Assembly (NCBI GenBank): GCA_031270825.1
Contig: JAISXH010000070.1
Coordinates: 1 to 56,082 of the forward strand
DNA: 56,082 nucleotides
Direction: 5' to 3'
Source: Bifidobacteriaceae bacterium
GTDB taxonomy: Bacteria > Actinomycetota > Actinomycetes > Actinomycetales > WQXJ01
In this document: in pieces, positions 42,566-51,160 of the stretch
How the letters are laid out: each line of letters begins with the position of its first letter
How positions within the stretch are numbered: position 1 is the stretch's first letter
Notes under the pieces: generated by a model
Told to the model about the DNA's origin: nothing
The model's input: only the letters and a program-made list of their open reading frames with translations
The model's database searches: none
Position numbers and translations under genes: made by a program

Positions 42566-43877
42566 GGCGCGTCCTCCTGGGGCCCACGGCGGCGACGGCG
42601 AGCAGCGCCACTGCGAGCACGGCCAGCCGCAGCATGATCTGCGCCGCCTCGCCAAAGGTGTCGTAGTTGTAGAGCGAGAACAGGGCGTCGTAAACCTCGC
42701 GCGCCGGGTTCAGCCAAGTGGACCAAGGCGCCGCCTGGGCCACCTTGTCCGCGAGATCCTGGCTCCCCGGCCCGTACAGCCCGGCGAACAGCGACAGGAC
42801 GGTGGAAATCGCGGCGATGATCCCACTCAGAGCCGCCTCCGGCAGCGGCAACGCGCAGATGGCCGCCCCCAAGGCGGTCACCGTCAAAGCCGCCACCGCC
42901 AGGATCGCCAGGATCTGGATGTCCTTGCCGCCAAAGCCGATCCCCAGAATGAACCGGATATAGAGGTAGTCCGCCGCCAGCGTGGCGAATGACAGCGTGT
43001 AGGCGGCGGCCGCGGTGGGCGCCAGCAGCGCCACCTGCGAGTGCCCGGCGGTGCTCAACCGGGCGCCCAGCGCCGAGCGGTTGGCCCGCAGCCGGGCCAA
43101 CCCGGAGACCGCGAAACCGCACACCATCAGCGCGGAGAACCCCAGCACGGCGTAGAAGTAGCGCACTTGGTCGCTGGGCGGGTTGGCGGTCAGTTGGACC
43201 GCTTTGGTGAAGGCGGGCGTGTCCTCCAACGCGGCACGCAGGGCCGCGGCCTGGGCCGCCGGCCCGGCCGCGAGGCGCGGGTCGTCGCCGGTCCCGGACG
43301 GGGACCAGCCCGAACCGGCTCCCTGGCCGCCGTCCTGCTCGTCGCCGGCCGCTGCTTCCCCGCCGGAGCCGGCCGAGGCTCCGCTCGCGCCCGGGCTCTG
43401 CCCGAGCCCAGCCTGGGCCGCCGACGCTTGGGCGGCCGCCGCCTCTGCGGCGAAGGCCGAGCCCTGCACGTACGAGTCCAAAATGGCCGTGACGATCTCA
43501 TGGCCGGGGGTGCCGATGTACTCGCGCCAGTCGCGGTGGTACTCCACGGCGCCGTCGGCGTCCACCGCGATGTAGCCGTAGAGACCGCCCGCGTTGACCA
43601 ACCGCTCGGCCCCGGCCCGGTCCGTGACATAGGTGGGCTCCAGGTACGGGTCCTGCCCCTCGGAGGTGGCCGTGATCAACTCGGACAGCGCGGGGGAGGC
43701 GCGGTAGACGGCATCGTCCACCACGGCGACGGGGACCGGGCTGGGACGGAACGAGGCGTCGAGGCCTCCGAACGCCACGTAAAACAGCGTGGCCAGCGCA
43801 AACGGCAGGCCAATCCCCCACAGGGTGGCGCCCTTATCCCGCAGCATGACGCGCAAGGCGAAGGAGAAGGCGGTCAT
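42552..43877 (-). CDS. ABC-2 type exporter permease (first of two)
   Basis: A 441-aa protein, start at 43877, 2 bp after the ATPase stop. It has one N-terminal TM helix (LWGIGLPFALATLFYVAFGG), a soluble extracytoplasmic domain with an Ala/Gly/Ser-rich insertion (about 145-200), and five to six C-terminal TM helices (YFYAVLGFSALMVCGFAVSG; ILAILAVAALTVTALGAAIC). It pairs with the permease downstream, and the duplicated topology suggests an internal gene duplication. ATP is supplied by the 43880 protein. Confidence 0.75.
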   Translation of the reverse strand: MTAFSFALRVMLRDKGATLWGIGLPFALATLFYVAFGGLDASFRPSPVPVAVVDDAVYRASPALSELITATSEGQDPYLEPTYVTDRAGAERLVNAGGLYGYIAVDADGAVEYHRDWREYIGTPGHEIVTAILDSYVQGSAFAAEAAAAQASAAQAGLGQSPGASGASAGSGGEAAAGDEQDGGQGAGSGWSPSGTGDDPRLAAGPAAQAAALRAALEDTPAFTKAVQLTANPPSDQVRYFYAVLGFSALMVCGFAVSGLARLRANRSALGARLSTAGHSQVALLAPTAAAAYTLSFATLAADYLYIRFILGIGFGGKDIQILAILAVAALTVTALGAAICALPLPEAALSGIIAAISTVLSLFAGLYGPGSQDLADKVAQAAPWSTWLNPAREVYDALFSLYNYDTFGEAAQIMLRLAVLAVALLAVAAVGPRRTRHEHL

Positions 43878-43879
43878 AA

Positions 43880-44908
43880 TCAGTCCCGCAGCTCCGCGCC
43901 GGTCAGCTCCAGGAAGACGTCGTTGAGCGTGGGCGGCTCGGAGAAGACGCGGCCGTAGGAGACGTCGGCGCGGTCGAGGGCTTCGACGACATCGGCCAGG
44001 TTTCGGGCGCCAGGGGCGCAGGCGACCTTGAGGGTCTGGCCGGACAACGAAGCGTGCTGGGTGTGGGGCAAGGCGCGGACAGCCGCGAGGACGGCATCGT
44101 CGGGGAAGTCGAGCTCAACGCGGATCCGCTCGCCGATCCCGACCATCGACTTGAGTTCCGCGTTGGTGCCCACAGCCACGGCCCGGCCGGCGTCCATGAT
44201 CATGATGCGGGTGCACAGTTGTTCGACTTCCTCCATGTAATGGCTGGTGTAGACCACTGTGGCGCCCTCGGCGCCAAGGCGGCGGATACCCTCCAGGATG
44301 GCGTTGCGACTTTGCGGGTCCACAGCGACAGTCGGTTCGTCGAACAGGATCAGACTGGGCTGGTGGGCGATTCCGCAGGCGATGTTGAGGCGGCGAACCA
44401 ATCCCCCGGAGAGCTTCTTGGGGCGGAACTTGGCGAACCTCTCCAGGCCGGTGAACTCGATCGCCTCGCCGACCAGGCGGCGCCGGCGCGCCTTGTCATC
44501 CACGTACAACGAGCAGAAGTAGTCGATGTTCTCCGTCACCGACAACTCCGGCAGCACCGCCACCTGCTGCGGGACCAGTCCAATCCGGCGCTTCAAGTCG
44601 TAGCGGGTAGGGCTCATGGGTTCGCCCCAGAGCTTGATCTCGCCTCGCGAGTAGGTCAGCAGTTGCAAGATGCAGTTGATGGCGGTGGTCTTGCCGGAAC
44701 CGTTCGGGCCCAGCAGGCCGAAGATCTCGCCTTTGTCGATGGACAGGTCGAAGTGGTCCAGGGCGACCACCTCTTTGTAGCGTTTGACCAGGTCTTTCAC
44801 GTCCACAACGTGGTCCGGGCGGCTGCCTTCGCTCTGCCCGATGCCGTCCGGCTGGCTTTCCGCCTCGGTTGCCGCGGCGCCGTCCGGTTGGCCGCCTGTT
44901 CGAGTCAT
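43880..44908 (-). CDS. ABC exporter ATP-binding protein
   Basis: A 342-aa protein from ATG 44908; a GTG at 44959 would add 17 residues and cannot be excluded. The NBD contains Walker A GPNGSGKTT, Q-loop, signature LSGGLVRRLNIACG, and Walker B LILFDEP followed by TVAVDP in place of the usual TxGLDP. After about residue 250 a C-terminal regulatory domain of the kind seen in drug/lipid exporters follows. The N-terminal 30 residues are polar and poorly conserved. It is the first gene of a three-gene operon with two permeases. Confidence 0.82.
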   Translation of the reverse strand: MTRTGGQPDGAAATEAESQPDGIGQSEGSRPDHVVDVKDLVKRYKEVVALDHFDLSIDKGEIFGLLGPNGSGKTTAINCILQLLTYSRGEIKLWGEPMSPTRYDLKRRIGLVPQQVAVLPELSVTENIDYFCSLYVDDKARRRRLVGEAIEFTGLERFAKFRPKKLSGGLVRRLNIACGIAHQPSLILFDEPTVAVDPQSRNAILEGIRRLGAEGATVVYTSHYMEEVEQLCTRIMIMDAGRAVAVGTNAELKSMVGIGERIRVELDFPDDAVLAAVRALPHTQHASLSGQTLKVACAPGARNLADVVEALDRADVSYGRVFSEPPTLNDVFLELTGAELRD

Positions 44909-45074
44909 GACAGCCAGTCTCGCTGGCGCGGCCCGGCCGGCGGTAGTGCCATCAGTCACGACCTGGCCGCGGCGGGCATGACATTTGTCACCCGCTTGGT
45001 CTGCGGGGGTTGGCGGGGAGCGGGCTCCGGCGGCGCCAGCCCTAATAGACGACTTCTTCGCTGGCCGGCAGCGG

Positions 45075-46763
45075 TTAGGCCAGGAGGTCCCTGGTGGCGA
45101 AGCGGCGGTGCGCCGCGTAGAACAGGAGCGCCGAGACCGCCAGCACGCCGACGGCCGGGGCCCACTCGAAGTCGGTGTTCGGGGCCAGCGGCACCGCCGT
45201 GAACTGCGAGAAGAACCGCGCCCAGTCCGGCAGGCCCAGGATGTTGCCCACCAGCATGTGGATGAACGCGTAGGCGAACGGCGCCCAGCTCAGCGCCGCC
45301 AGGCGTGGGAAGCCGGCCGTCAGGAACGAGGCCAGCGCCACCGTCGCGATCAGGGCGGGCAACGCGCGCAACACGCTGCCGGCGATGGCGGGGGCGACAT
45401 CGGGCCCCACGGAGGAGTCCGTCGCCACCACCGCGAAGTAGCCCAACCCGGCGACGCTCATGCCGAGCAGAGCGCTGACGCCAACCGTGATCTCGGTCGC
45501 GCCGAGCAGCCGCCCACGCGCGACGGGCTCCGCCAGACAGCGCGCGGTCAGGCCGGCGAACTCGTCCGCACGCAGCGTCCCTATCTGGGTGATCACATAG
45601 GCTCCCACCAGCATCGCCGAATAGAGCACAATCACGCCGCTGAAGCCCTCGACCATCGCGTCCAGCCCGGCGGCCGGGTCCACTCCAAGCATCTGCGCCA
45701 TCGCCGGGTTGTTTTCGAGGTAGCCGCCCATCGAACCGATCGCCGGCCCCATCGCCAGGCACATGACCAAGGCGCCCCCGCCCCAGCCGAAGAGGCTGTT
45801 CTTGGTCCGCCGCCAGACCAGCCCGCTGGGGCTGAGCAGGCCTTTAGGGGCCCGCGCCGGACCCGGCCGGGTGGCTAAGAGCCCGCTGCCCTCGTCCCGC
45901 CTGGCCGCCAGCAGCCAAGCGGCCAGCCCAAAGGCCGCGGCGAACGCCAGTGTGAGCAGCACGGGCCACCACCGCAGGTCGACGAACACCCGGGTCTGGT
46001 TGGCCCAACCGAGCGGCGAGAGCCAAGAGGCCCAGGCCGAGTCGCCCTGCACCTGCGCCGTGTCGCCCACCGCGCGCAGCAGGAACGCGACGCCCAGGAC
46101 CGCGGCCGCCAGACCGCCGGCGGCCCGCGCGGTCGAGGCGAGTTGGGCGGCAAGCGCCCCCACCCCGCTGAAAGCCAGCCCGGTGACCGCGATGATCAGC
46201 CCAAACGCCAGGCAGTCGCCCTTGTCCAGCTCCGGGTAGACCATGCACCCCAGCCCCATGGCCAGGCCGATCAGCACCACCTCTGCGCCGGTCACAGCTA
46301 GCGCCGCAGCCAGCGGCGCCCGGCGTCCCACGGCCGCCGCGCCGACCAACTCGAGGCGCCCGGTTTCCTCCTCGCGCCGGGTCATGTGGATCACCAGCAG
46401 TATCCCCGCCAGCGCCACCGTCAAGTTCAGCCACAGCAGCAGCTCGTTCGCCACCGAAGCGCCGATGTCGTAGTTGTCCAGCCCGTAGCCCGGGCCCCCG
46501 AAGACGCTGCCCGTGGGCGTCGCCATGATCGCGGCCCGGGCCTGGGCGCCGGCCCTGGTCTCGAAGATGGAGCTGTAGGAGCTGATGGCCGGCACCGTCA
46601 CCCCCGGCACGGCCAGCACCCAGATGATCAGCCGCACCCGGTTCTGACGCACGGCGCCGCGCACCAGCTTCCAGAATCCCGCCAACTCCCCGCCCCCGGC
46701 CGCGCCGCGCCGAACGCCCGGCGCGGGCGCCCGGCGAACGTCAGTCGCCGCGCCCATGGTCAC
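45075..46763 (-). CDS. Polyketide-antibiotic-exporter-like ABC permease
   Basis: A 562-aa protein, ATG start overlapping the ATPase stop (ATGACC). Twelve or so hydrophobic segments occur in two similar halves, including LIIWVLAVPGVTVPAISSYS, LLLWLNLTVALAGILLVIHM and FLTAGFPRLAALSWAPFAYA. HMTRREEETGRLELV is the conserved cytoplasmic-loop motif of this family, and RADEFAGLTARCLAEPVAR is its counterpart in the second half. These two-half permeases with a separate ATPase are linked to antibiotic or toxic-compound export. It is the last gene of the tetR-ATPase-permease operon. Confidence 0.85.
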   Translation of the reverse strand: MTMGAATDVRRAPAPGVRRGAAGGGELAGFWKLVRGAVRQNRVRLIIWVLAVPGVTVPAISSYSSIFETRAGAQARAAIMATPTGSVFGGPGYGLDNYDIGASVANELLLWLNLTVALAGILLVIHMTRREEETGRLELVGAAAVGRRAPLAAALAVTGAEVVLIGLAMGLGCMVYPELDKGDCLAFGLIIAVTGLAFSGVGALAAQLASTARAAGGLAAAVLGVAFLLRAVGDTAQVQGDSAWASWLSPLGWANQTRVFVDLRWWPVLLTLAFAAAFGLAAWLLAARRDEGSGLLATRPGPARAPKGLLSPSGLVWRRTKNSLFGWGGGALVMCLAMGPAIGSMGGYLENNPAMAQMLGVDPAAGLDAMVEGFSGVIVLYSAMLVGAYVITQIGTLRADEFAGLTARCLAEPVARGRLLGATEITVGVSALLGMSVAGLGYFAVVATDSSVGPDVAPAIAGSVLRALPALIATVALASFLTAGFPRLAALSWAPFAYAFIHMLVGNILGLPDWARFFSQFTAVPLAPNTDFEWAPAVGVLAVSALLFYAAHRRFATRDLLA

Positions 46764-47839
46764 GCCTCCTCGTTGCTGGCGACAGCGGGGGCATTGGCCC
46801 CCGAACTGGAATGGCGCTCGGAGGCGTTTTGGTCCGACCCACTTGCCGGCTGGGCGGGGGCCGGGCCGCTCTCCGAATCAGAACGGCGCCCGGCGCCATG
46901 TCTATCCGGCCCGGCGGCCAACTGGGAAGGCGCGGCGGCGGGTACGGAGTAGTGCGACAGGAACAGCTCCTCCAGCGACGGCGGGGTGCAAGTCAGCGAT
47001 TCGATGCCGAGTTCGACCAGCTCCGCCATAACCGCTTCGAGCGCGGCGTTGTCGCAGGCGAAACTGGCCCGGACGGCATCGGACACCTGGAGGTTGTGAA
47101 CCCCCGAGACCCGCGCCAGCGCGGCGGCCGGGCCGCGCAGCACCACCTCGACCTGGGAGCGGGTGAGGTGGCGCATGTCGGCGAGGGTGCCGGATTCGAC
47201 GGCGCGGCCGGCGCGGATGATGGTCACCGTGTCGCAGGTCTTCTCGACCTCCGCGAGGATGTGGCTGGACAGAAGCACCGTGGCGCCGGCGGCCTTGATC
47301 TCGCTTAGACAGCCCGTGAAAACGGCCTCCATCAGGGGATCTAGGCCGGAGGTGGGCTCGTCGAAAAGGTACAGCTCGGCGTCAGCCGCGAGCGCGGCGA
47401 CCAGGGCGACCTTCTGTCGGTTGCCTTTGGAGTAGGTGCGGTTCTTGCGGGTGGGGTCCAACTCGAAGCGCTCGATCAGGGCGTCGCGCTTGGTCGCGTC
47501 CAGACCGCCGCGCAAAGAGCCCAGGTAGTCGATGGTCTCGCCGCCGGTCAGGGTTGGCCACAGGCTGACGTCCCCCGGCACGTAGGCGAGGCGTTTGTGC
47601 AGCTCGACGGCGTCTCGCCAGGGGTCCTGGCCCAGCACTCGGGCAGGCCCCGAGTCCTTGTCCGCCCGGATCAGCCCCAGCAGCAGCCGGATCGTGGTGG
47701 ACTTCCCGGCGCCGTTGGGGCCCAGGAAGCCGGCGATCTCGCCCTGGGCCACCGTCAAGTCCAGACCGTCGAGGGCTTTGACCTGGCCAAAGCTCTTGCG
47801 CAGGCCCTGGGTGGCGATCGCGTCAACTGTCTGGCTCAT
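46760..47839 (-). CDS. ABC exporter ATP-binding protein (TetR-linked)
   Basis: A 359-aa protein, ATG start inside the tetR stop region (17-bp overlap). The NBD has Walker A GPNGAGKSTT, a YSKGNRQKVAL signature (in place of LSGGQ), Walker B LYLFDEPTSGLDP and H-switch LLSSHILAEV. A YSKGN-type signature is normal for this DrrA-like class. The C-terminal 60 residues are Ala/Ser/Pro-rich and disordered. It powers the 45075 permease for export of a drug-like compound. Confidence 0.87.
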   Translation of the reverse strand: MSQTVDAIATQGLRKSFGQVKALDGLDLTVAQGEIAGFLGPNGAGKSTTIRLLLGLIRADKDSGPARVLGQDPWRDAVELHKRLAYVPGDVSLWPTLTGGETIDYLGSLRGGLDATKRDALIERFELDPTRKNRTYSKGNRQKVALVAALAADAELYLFDEPTSGLDPLMEAVFTGCLSEIKAAGATVLLSSHILAEVEKTCDTVTIIRAGRAVESGTLADMRHLTRSQVEVVLRGPAAALARVSGVHNLQVSDAVRASFACDNAALEAVMAELVELGIESLTCTPPSLEELFLSHYSVPAAAPSQLAAGPDRHGAGRRSDSESGPAPAQPASGSDQNASERHSSSGANAPAVASNEEA

Positions 47840-48503
47840 CTGGGGTTTCCTTCGGTTGGTGGTTGGCGATGAATGCTTCGAGCAGGTCCGAGCTGGTGAG
47901 CAGACCCTCGGTGTAGAGTTCCAGGCTGGCCATGCCCAGATCGTCCATCAATTGGCCGACTCCGCCCGGGGCGCCTTGCGGTTGGACCGCCTGCCACGCG
48001 AGCAGCATCCCGAGGCCCGAGTAGGTGAGGTAGCGGGCCTGGGCGGCTGGGTCGCGGGACTGGCGCATGGTGCCGGCGGCCACGCCGCGCTCGATTAACT
48101 GGGCGGTGGCCTGTGTCATGGCCTCCAGGAAGTGGCGGCCGGCGGGGCCGCCGAGGCTCAGCGAGCGGAGGAAATAGCCCAGAAGGTAGCCGTATTCGTC
48201 GGCGTTGGCCAGGAGGTAGACCAGATTGGCCTCGGAGGCCTCCGGCGACTCGGTCGTGGTCGAGGACTTGAGTTGGAGCATGACCTGGCCCACGTGCCGG
48301 TCGCATTCGGCCTGCAGCCCGGCCTTGGACCCGAAATGGTGGATGACCAGCGCCGGCGAGACCCCGGCGGATGCCGCGATGCGCCGCAGCGGCGCCGCGA
48401 ACCCCTCCTGGGCGAACAGCGTGATGGCGGCGTCCCGGATCCGCGCCCGCGCCGTCAGATCGGCCGGGGAGCCGTCCTCGGATGCGGGCCAGGCTGAACA
48501 CAC
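47823..48503 (-). CDS. TetR-family repressor of the exporter operon
   Basis: A 226-aa protein. I propose GTG 48503, which lies 7 bp after a -10 hexamer, so the mRNA would be leaderless. Upstream in-frame codons would read through the promoter. The N-terminal HTH is typical: LFAQEGFAAPLRRIAASAGV followed by LVIHHFGSKAGL. The C-terminal ligand domain is helical and binds an unknown inducer. Autoregulation with the downstream ATPase and permease genes is implied by the operon and the operator. Confidence 0.85.
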   Translation of the reverse strand: MCSAWPASEDGSPADLTARARIRDAAITLFAQEGFAAPLRRIAASAGVSPALVIHHFGSKAGLQAECDRHVGQVMLQLKSSTTTESPEASEANLVYLLANADEYGYLLGYFLRSLSLGGPAGRHFLEAMTQATAQLIERGVAAGTMRQSRDPAAQARYLTYSGLGMLLAWQAVQPQGAPGGVGQLMDDLGMASLELYTEGLLTSSDLLEAFIANHQPKETPDEPDS

Positions 48504-48540
48504 GTACAGTAGCCTAAACTCGCGTTCAGCCCCGGCGCAA
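48494..48540 (-). promoter_or_regulatory. tetR promoter with overlapping dyad operator
   Basis: On the minus strand, -35 TTGCGC (48540-48535), an 18-bp spacer and -10 TAGGCT (48516-48511) lead to a start at or next to the GTG (48503). A 36-bp dyad (48494-48529) with CTGAAC ends and inner matches covers the -10 and start. A dimeric TetR protein bound there would block transcription. Seen by eye only. Confidence 0.5.
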
Positions 48541-48666
48541 GCCCCGCGCCCAAAGTCACTCCGCGATGACCACAACCGGGGTGCGCGGGCCAAGATGGTG
48601 TCGCGGGCGGCCAGCCGCGCGCCGCGGCAAGGCGGGCGGACAACTCCCAGACGCTAGTTTGGTGGC

Positions 48667-49794
48667 GTGGACAGGATCGCGGACAAAGCCGTGGCGCTGG
48701 CGCTTTGCTGCGTCGCGGCCGGCGCCGCCCAAGCGATCCCGGCCGCCGGGGCGGCTCGGACCGCGGACAGCACGGCGCTGGTGGTGGGAGGGCTGGCGGC
48801 GATCCTGATCTCGACCCTGGCGGAACTGGCGCGACGGTCCGACTGGACCGGCGCGGCGCTGGCGCGAGTGGCGCCGGTGGCGGGGTGCCTGGCGGTGCTG
48901 GCCTGGCCGGAAGCCCTTCCCTGGCTCCCGTTGCTGGTCTACGACGTGTTCGCATCGGGCGTTCCCTGGTTGGCGGCCCCGGCCGTGGCCTGGTTGGGAG
49001 TTCTCGGCCGAGCCCCAGGCCTGACGGTGGCGTGCGCGGCCGTGTTCAGCGGCATCGTCGGCGTGTTGGCCTGGCGCACCCGACGTTTCGGCGCCGTCAT
49101 CAACAGCTACCGCGACCTGCGCGACCAGCTGGCGGCGGCGTCCCAACGGCTGCGGCGGCTGAACACCGACTTGGCCGAGCGCCAAGAGCTGGAGGTCCGC
49201 CTCGCCACCGCCGACGAGCGTTCCCGTATCGCGCGCGAGATCCACGACAACGCCGGCCACTTGCTGACCCGTTCGGTCCTGCAGACTCAGGCTTTGTTGG
49301 TCGCGCGGCCGGAGCTGTCGCCGGAGATCACACCTGTGGCCGCCACCCTGGCCGAGGCGATGGACACGATCCGCCAATCGGTCCACAACCTGCGTGACCA
49401 GGCCGTCGACACGGAAGCGAGCCTGGCCGCGCTGGGCGAAGGCACATCTTTGCGCGTCGCCGTGGATTATCAGGCCGGCACGCTGCCGCCGCTGGTTGGG
49501 CGCGCGTTCACCGCGATCGCGCGGGAGGCCGTGGCCAACACCCTGCGGCATTCGGACGCCAGAGTCGCGCGGATCGGGGTGGTGGAGCGCCCAGGCGTCT
49601 ACCAGTTGACAGTGCACGATGACGGCTCCGCGCCTCCCGCTCCCGCCAGCGGCTCGGGCATGGGGCTGGCAACCATAGAGGAGCGGGCGCGGGCTTTGGG
49701 CGGTGTGTTCAAGGCCGGTTACGACGCCGGTTTCACGGTGTTCGTGTCGATCCCGCGGGTCGATCACGGCCTCGACCAACAGGAGGACCTGTGA
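48667..49794 (+). CDS. NarL-class sensor histidine kinase
   Basis: A 375-aa protein, GTG start. Four to five TM helices in the first 140 residues include a MASE-like membrane part (ILISTLAELARRSDWTG; LTVACAAVFSGIVGVLAW). A coiled-coil linker (LRDQLAAASQRLRRLNTDLA) precedes the HisKA_3 box with phosphoacceptor His193 (REIHDNAGHLLTRS). The HATPase has an N box (EAVANTLRHSDARV) and G boxes (VHDDGSAPP; GSGMGLATIEERA). With the adjacent response regulator it forms a two-component system; the stimulus, possibly membrane stress, is unknown. Divergent from tetR. Confidence 0.88.
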   Translation: MDRIADKAVALALCCVAAGAAQAIPAAGAARTADSTALVVGGLAAILISTLAELARRSDWTGAALARVAPVAGCLAVLAWPEALPWLPLLVYDVFASGVPWLAAPAVAWLGVLGRAPGLTVACAAVFSGIVGVLAWRTRRFGAVINSYRDLRDQLAAASQRLRRLNTDLAERQELEVRLATADERSRIAREIHDNAGHLLTRSVLQTQALLVARPELSPEITPVAATLAEAMDTIRQSVHNLRDQAVDTEASLAALGEGTSLRVAVDYQAGTLPPLVGRAFTAIAREAVANTLRHSDARVARIGVVERPGVYQLTVHDDGSAPPAPASGSGMGLATIEERARALGGVFKAGYDAGFTVFVSIPRVDHGLDQQEDL

Positions 49795-50450
49795 CAACCG
49801 AACCGATTCGGGTGCTGATCGTCGACGACGACCCCTTTGTCACGCAATCCTTGGCGACCATCTTGGGCGCGACCGCCGGCGTGGAGGTGGTCGGAACCGG
49901 CCACACCGCTTCCGCTGCCGAGAGACTGTGGCAAACGCTCGAGCCAGACGTCGGCCTGCTCGACATCCAAATGGGCGCGGCGGCGACCGGCCTGGACGCG
50001 GGCCGGGCGATTTTGGCCCGCTGGCCCCGCGCCCGGGTGGTGTTCCTGACCACCTTCGTAGACGATTCCTATATCGCCGCCGCTCTGCGCATGGGGGCCA
50101 AAGGCTACTTGGTCAAGCAGGACGTGGCGGCGATCGCCCCCGCGCTCAGCACTGTCATGGCCGGCGGTTCGGTCTTCGGCGAAGCCGTCGCGGGACGGCT
50201 CGACGCCTTGATGGCGCCGGCTGGGCCCGACTTCGCCCTGGACCGCCTGACTGAACGCGAAGCTCAAATCACCGCCCTGGTCAGCGAAGGACTCGACAAC
50301 CGAGAGATCGCCGAACGGGTGTGCCTGACCGAGGGCACGGTGCGCAACGTGGTCAGCGCCGTCCTGGGCAAACTGGGCTTGCGCAGCCGCACCGGCCTGG
50401 CCTCCTGGTACCTCGGGGGCACCGCCCGGACCAGGGCGGCTGACTCTTGA
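49791..50450 (+). CDS. LuxR/NarL-type response regulator
   Basis: A 219-aa protein, GTG start overlapping the kinase stop by 4 bp. The receiver domain has the acidic cluster VDDD (11-14), phosphoacceptor Asp58 (LLDIQMG) and conserved Lys in KGYLVKQD. The C-terminal LuxR HTH (LTEREAQITALVSEGLDNRE; TEGTVRNVVSAVLGKLGLRS) binds DNA. Partner of the 48667 kinase. Candidate targets are the two nearby ABC exporters, but no binding site has been shown. Confidence 0.9.
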   Translation: MTTEPIRVLIVDDDPFVTQSLATILGATAGVEVVGTGHTASAAERLWQTLEPDVGLLDIQMGAAATGLDAGRAILARWPRARVVFLTTFVDDSYIAAALRMGAKGYLVKQDVAAIAPALSTVMAGGSVFGEAVAGRLDALMAPAGPDFALDRLTEREAQITALVSEGLDNREIAERVCLTEGTVRNVVSAVLGKLGLRSRTGLASWYLGGTARTRAADS

Positions 50451-50505
50451 TGGCGGTGACTCGCGCTTCTGCCTGACCCCGTCGCACCGGGTGCGCCGAG
50501 ATTCA

Positions 50506-50522
50506 GTCTCATGGGGTGAGAC
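50506..50522. promoter_or_regulatory. Short perfect stem-loop in the gap before the flavodoxin gene
   Basis: GTCTCA-TGGGG-TGAGAC is a perfect 6-bp inverted repeat 93 bp before the flavodoxin-like start. It may terminate the two-component transcript or serve as an operator for the next gene. Confidence 0.25.
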
Positions 50523-50615
50523 GCCGGCGCCTGCCAAACTGCCCCCCGAAACCCCCGACCTATCTTCGGCCTTGACAGCACCTTCATCAAGCCACCGCGT
50601 CAAAGGGGGGACCGC

Positions 50616-51143
50616 ATGGGCGCTCTCATCATCACCGAATCTTGCTTCGGCAACACCACCGCGCTGGCGGATGCGATTGGCCAGGCCCTGGCCGACAGCG
50701 GATCCATGGCGGTCCAGGCGATCGCCGTCAAAGATGCCCCCGAAACCATCCCCGACGACACCGAATTGCTGATCCTGGCAGCGCCGACCCACGACTACTC
50801 GCTGCCGCGGGAACGCACCCGAACACGGGCCAGACGCCGTGGCGGCCTGCTGGCCGGAGACACCGGCCTGAGGGAATGGATCGCCGCCGTCCAGCCTGCG
50901 GCCAACGTCAAAGTCGTGACCGTCGACACCGCGTTCAAGGCGGGCTTCATGCCATCGACGGCCGCCAAGACCGCCGCCCGCCTGATGGGCCGAGCCGGCT
51001 TCAATCACGTCCGGCGCGGCGCGACCTTCGGCGTGTCCGATTACGCCGGCCCCCTCGATGACGGCGAACTGATCCGCGCTCGCGCCTGGGCGGCCACGCT
51101 GGCGGCGGGCTTACGCTCGCTGACCCGCGCGCCCGGGCGCTAG
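50616..51143 (+). CDS. Flavodoxin-like protein
   Basis: A 175-aa protein, ATG start with AAGGGGGG upstream. The N-terminal FMN phosphate loop is clear (ITESCFGNTTALADAI), where flavodoxins have TxTGNT. LLILAAPTHDYSLPRER is the second flavin loop region. A basic insertion (RTRTRARRRGG) follows. FMN binding is likely; the electron partner is unknown. It lacks the aromatic residues usual in electron-carrier flavodoxins, so a different redox or sensory role is possible. Confidence 0.75.
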   Translation: MGALIITESCFGNTTALADAIGQALADSGSMAVQAIAVKDAPETIPDDTELLILAAPTHDYSLPRERTRTRARRRGGLLAGDTGLREWIAAVQPAANVKVVTVDTAFKAGFMPSTAAKTAARLMGRAGFNHVRRGATFGVSDYAGPLDDGELIRARAWAATLAAGLRSLTRAPGR

Positions 51144-51160
51144 CCGGCCCGGGAACGGCC

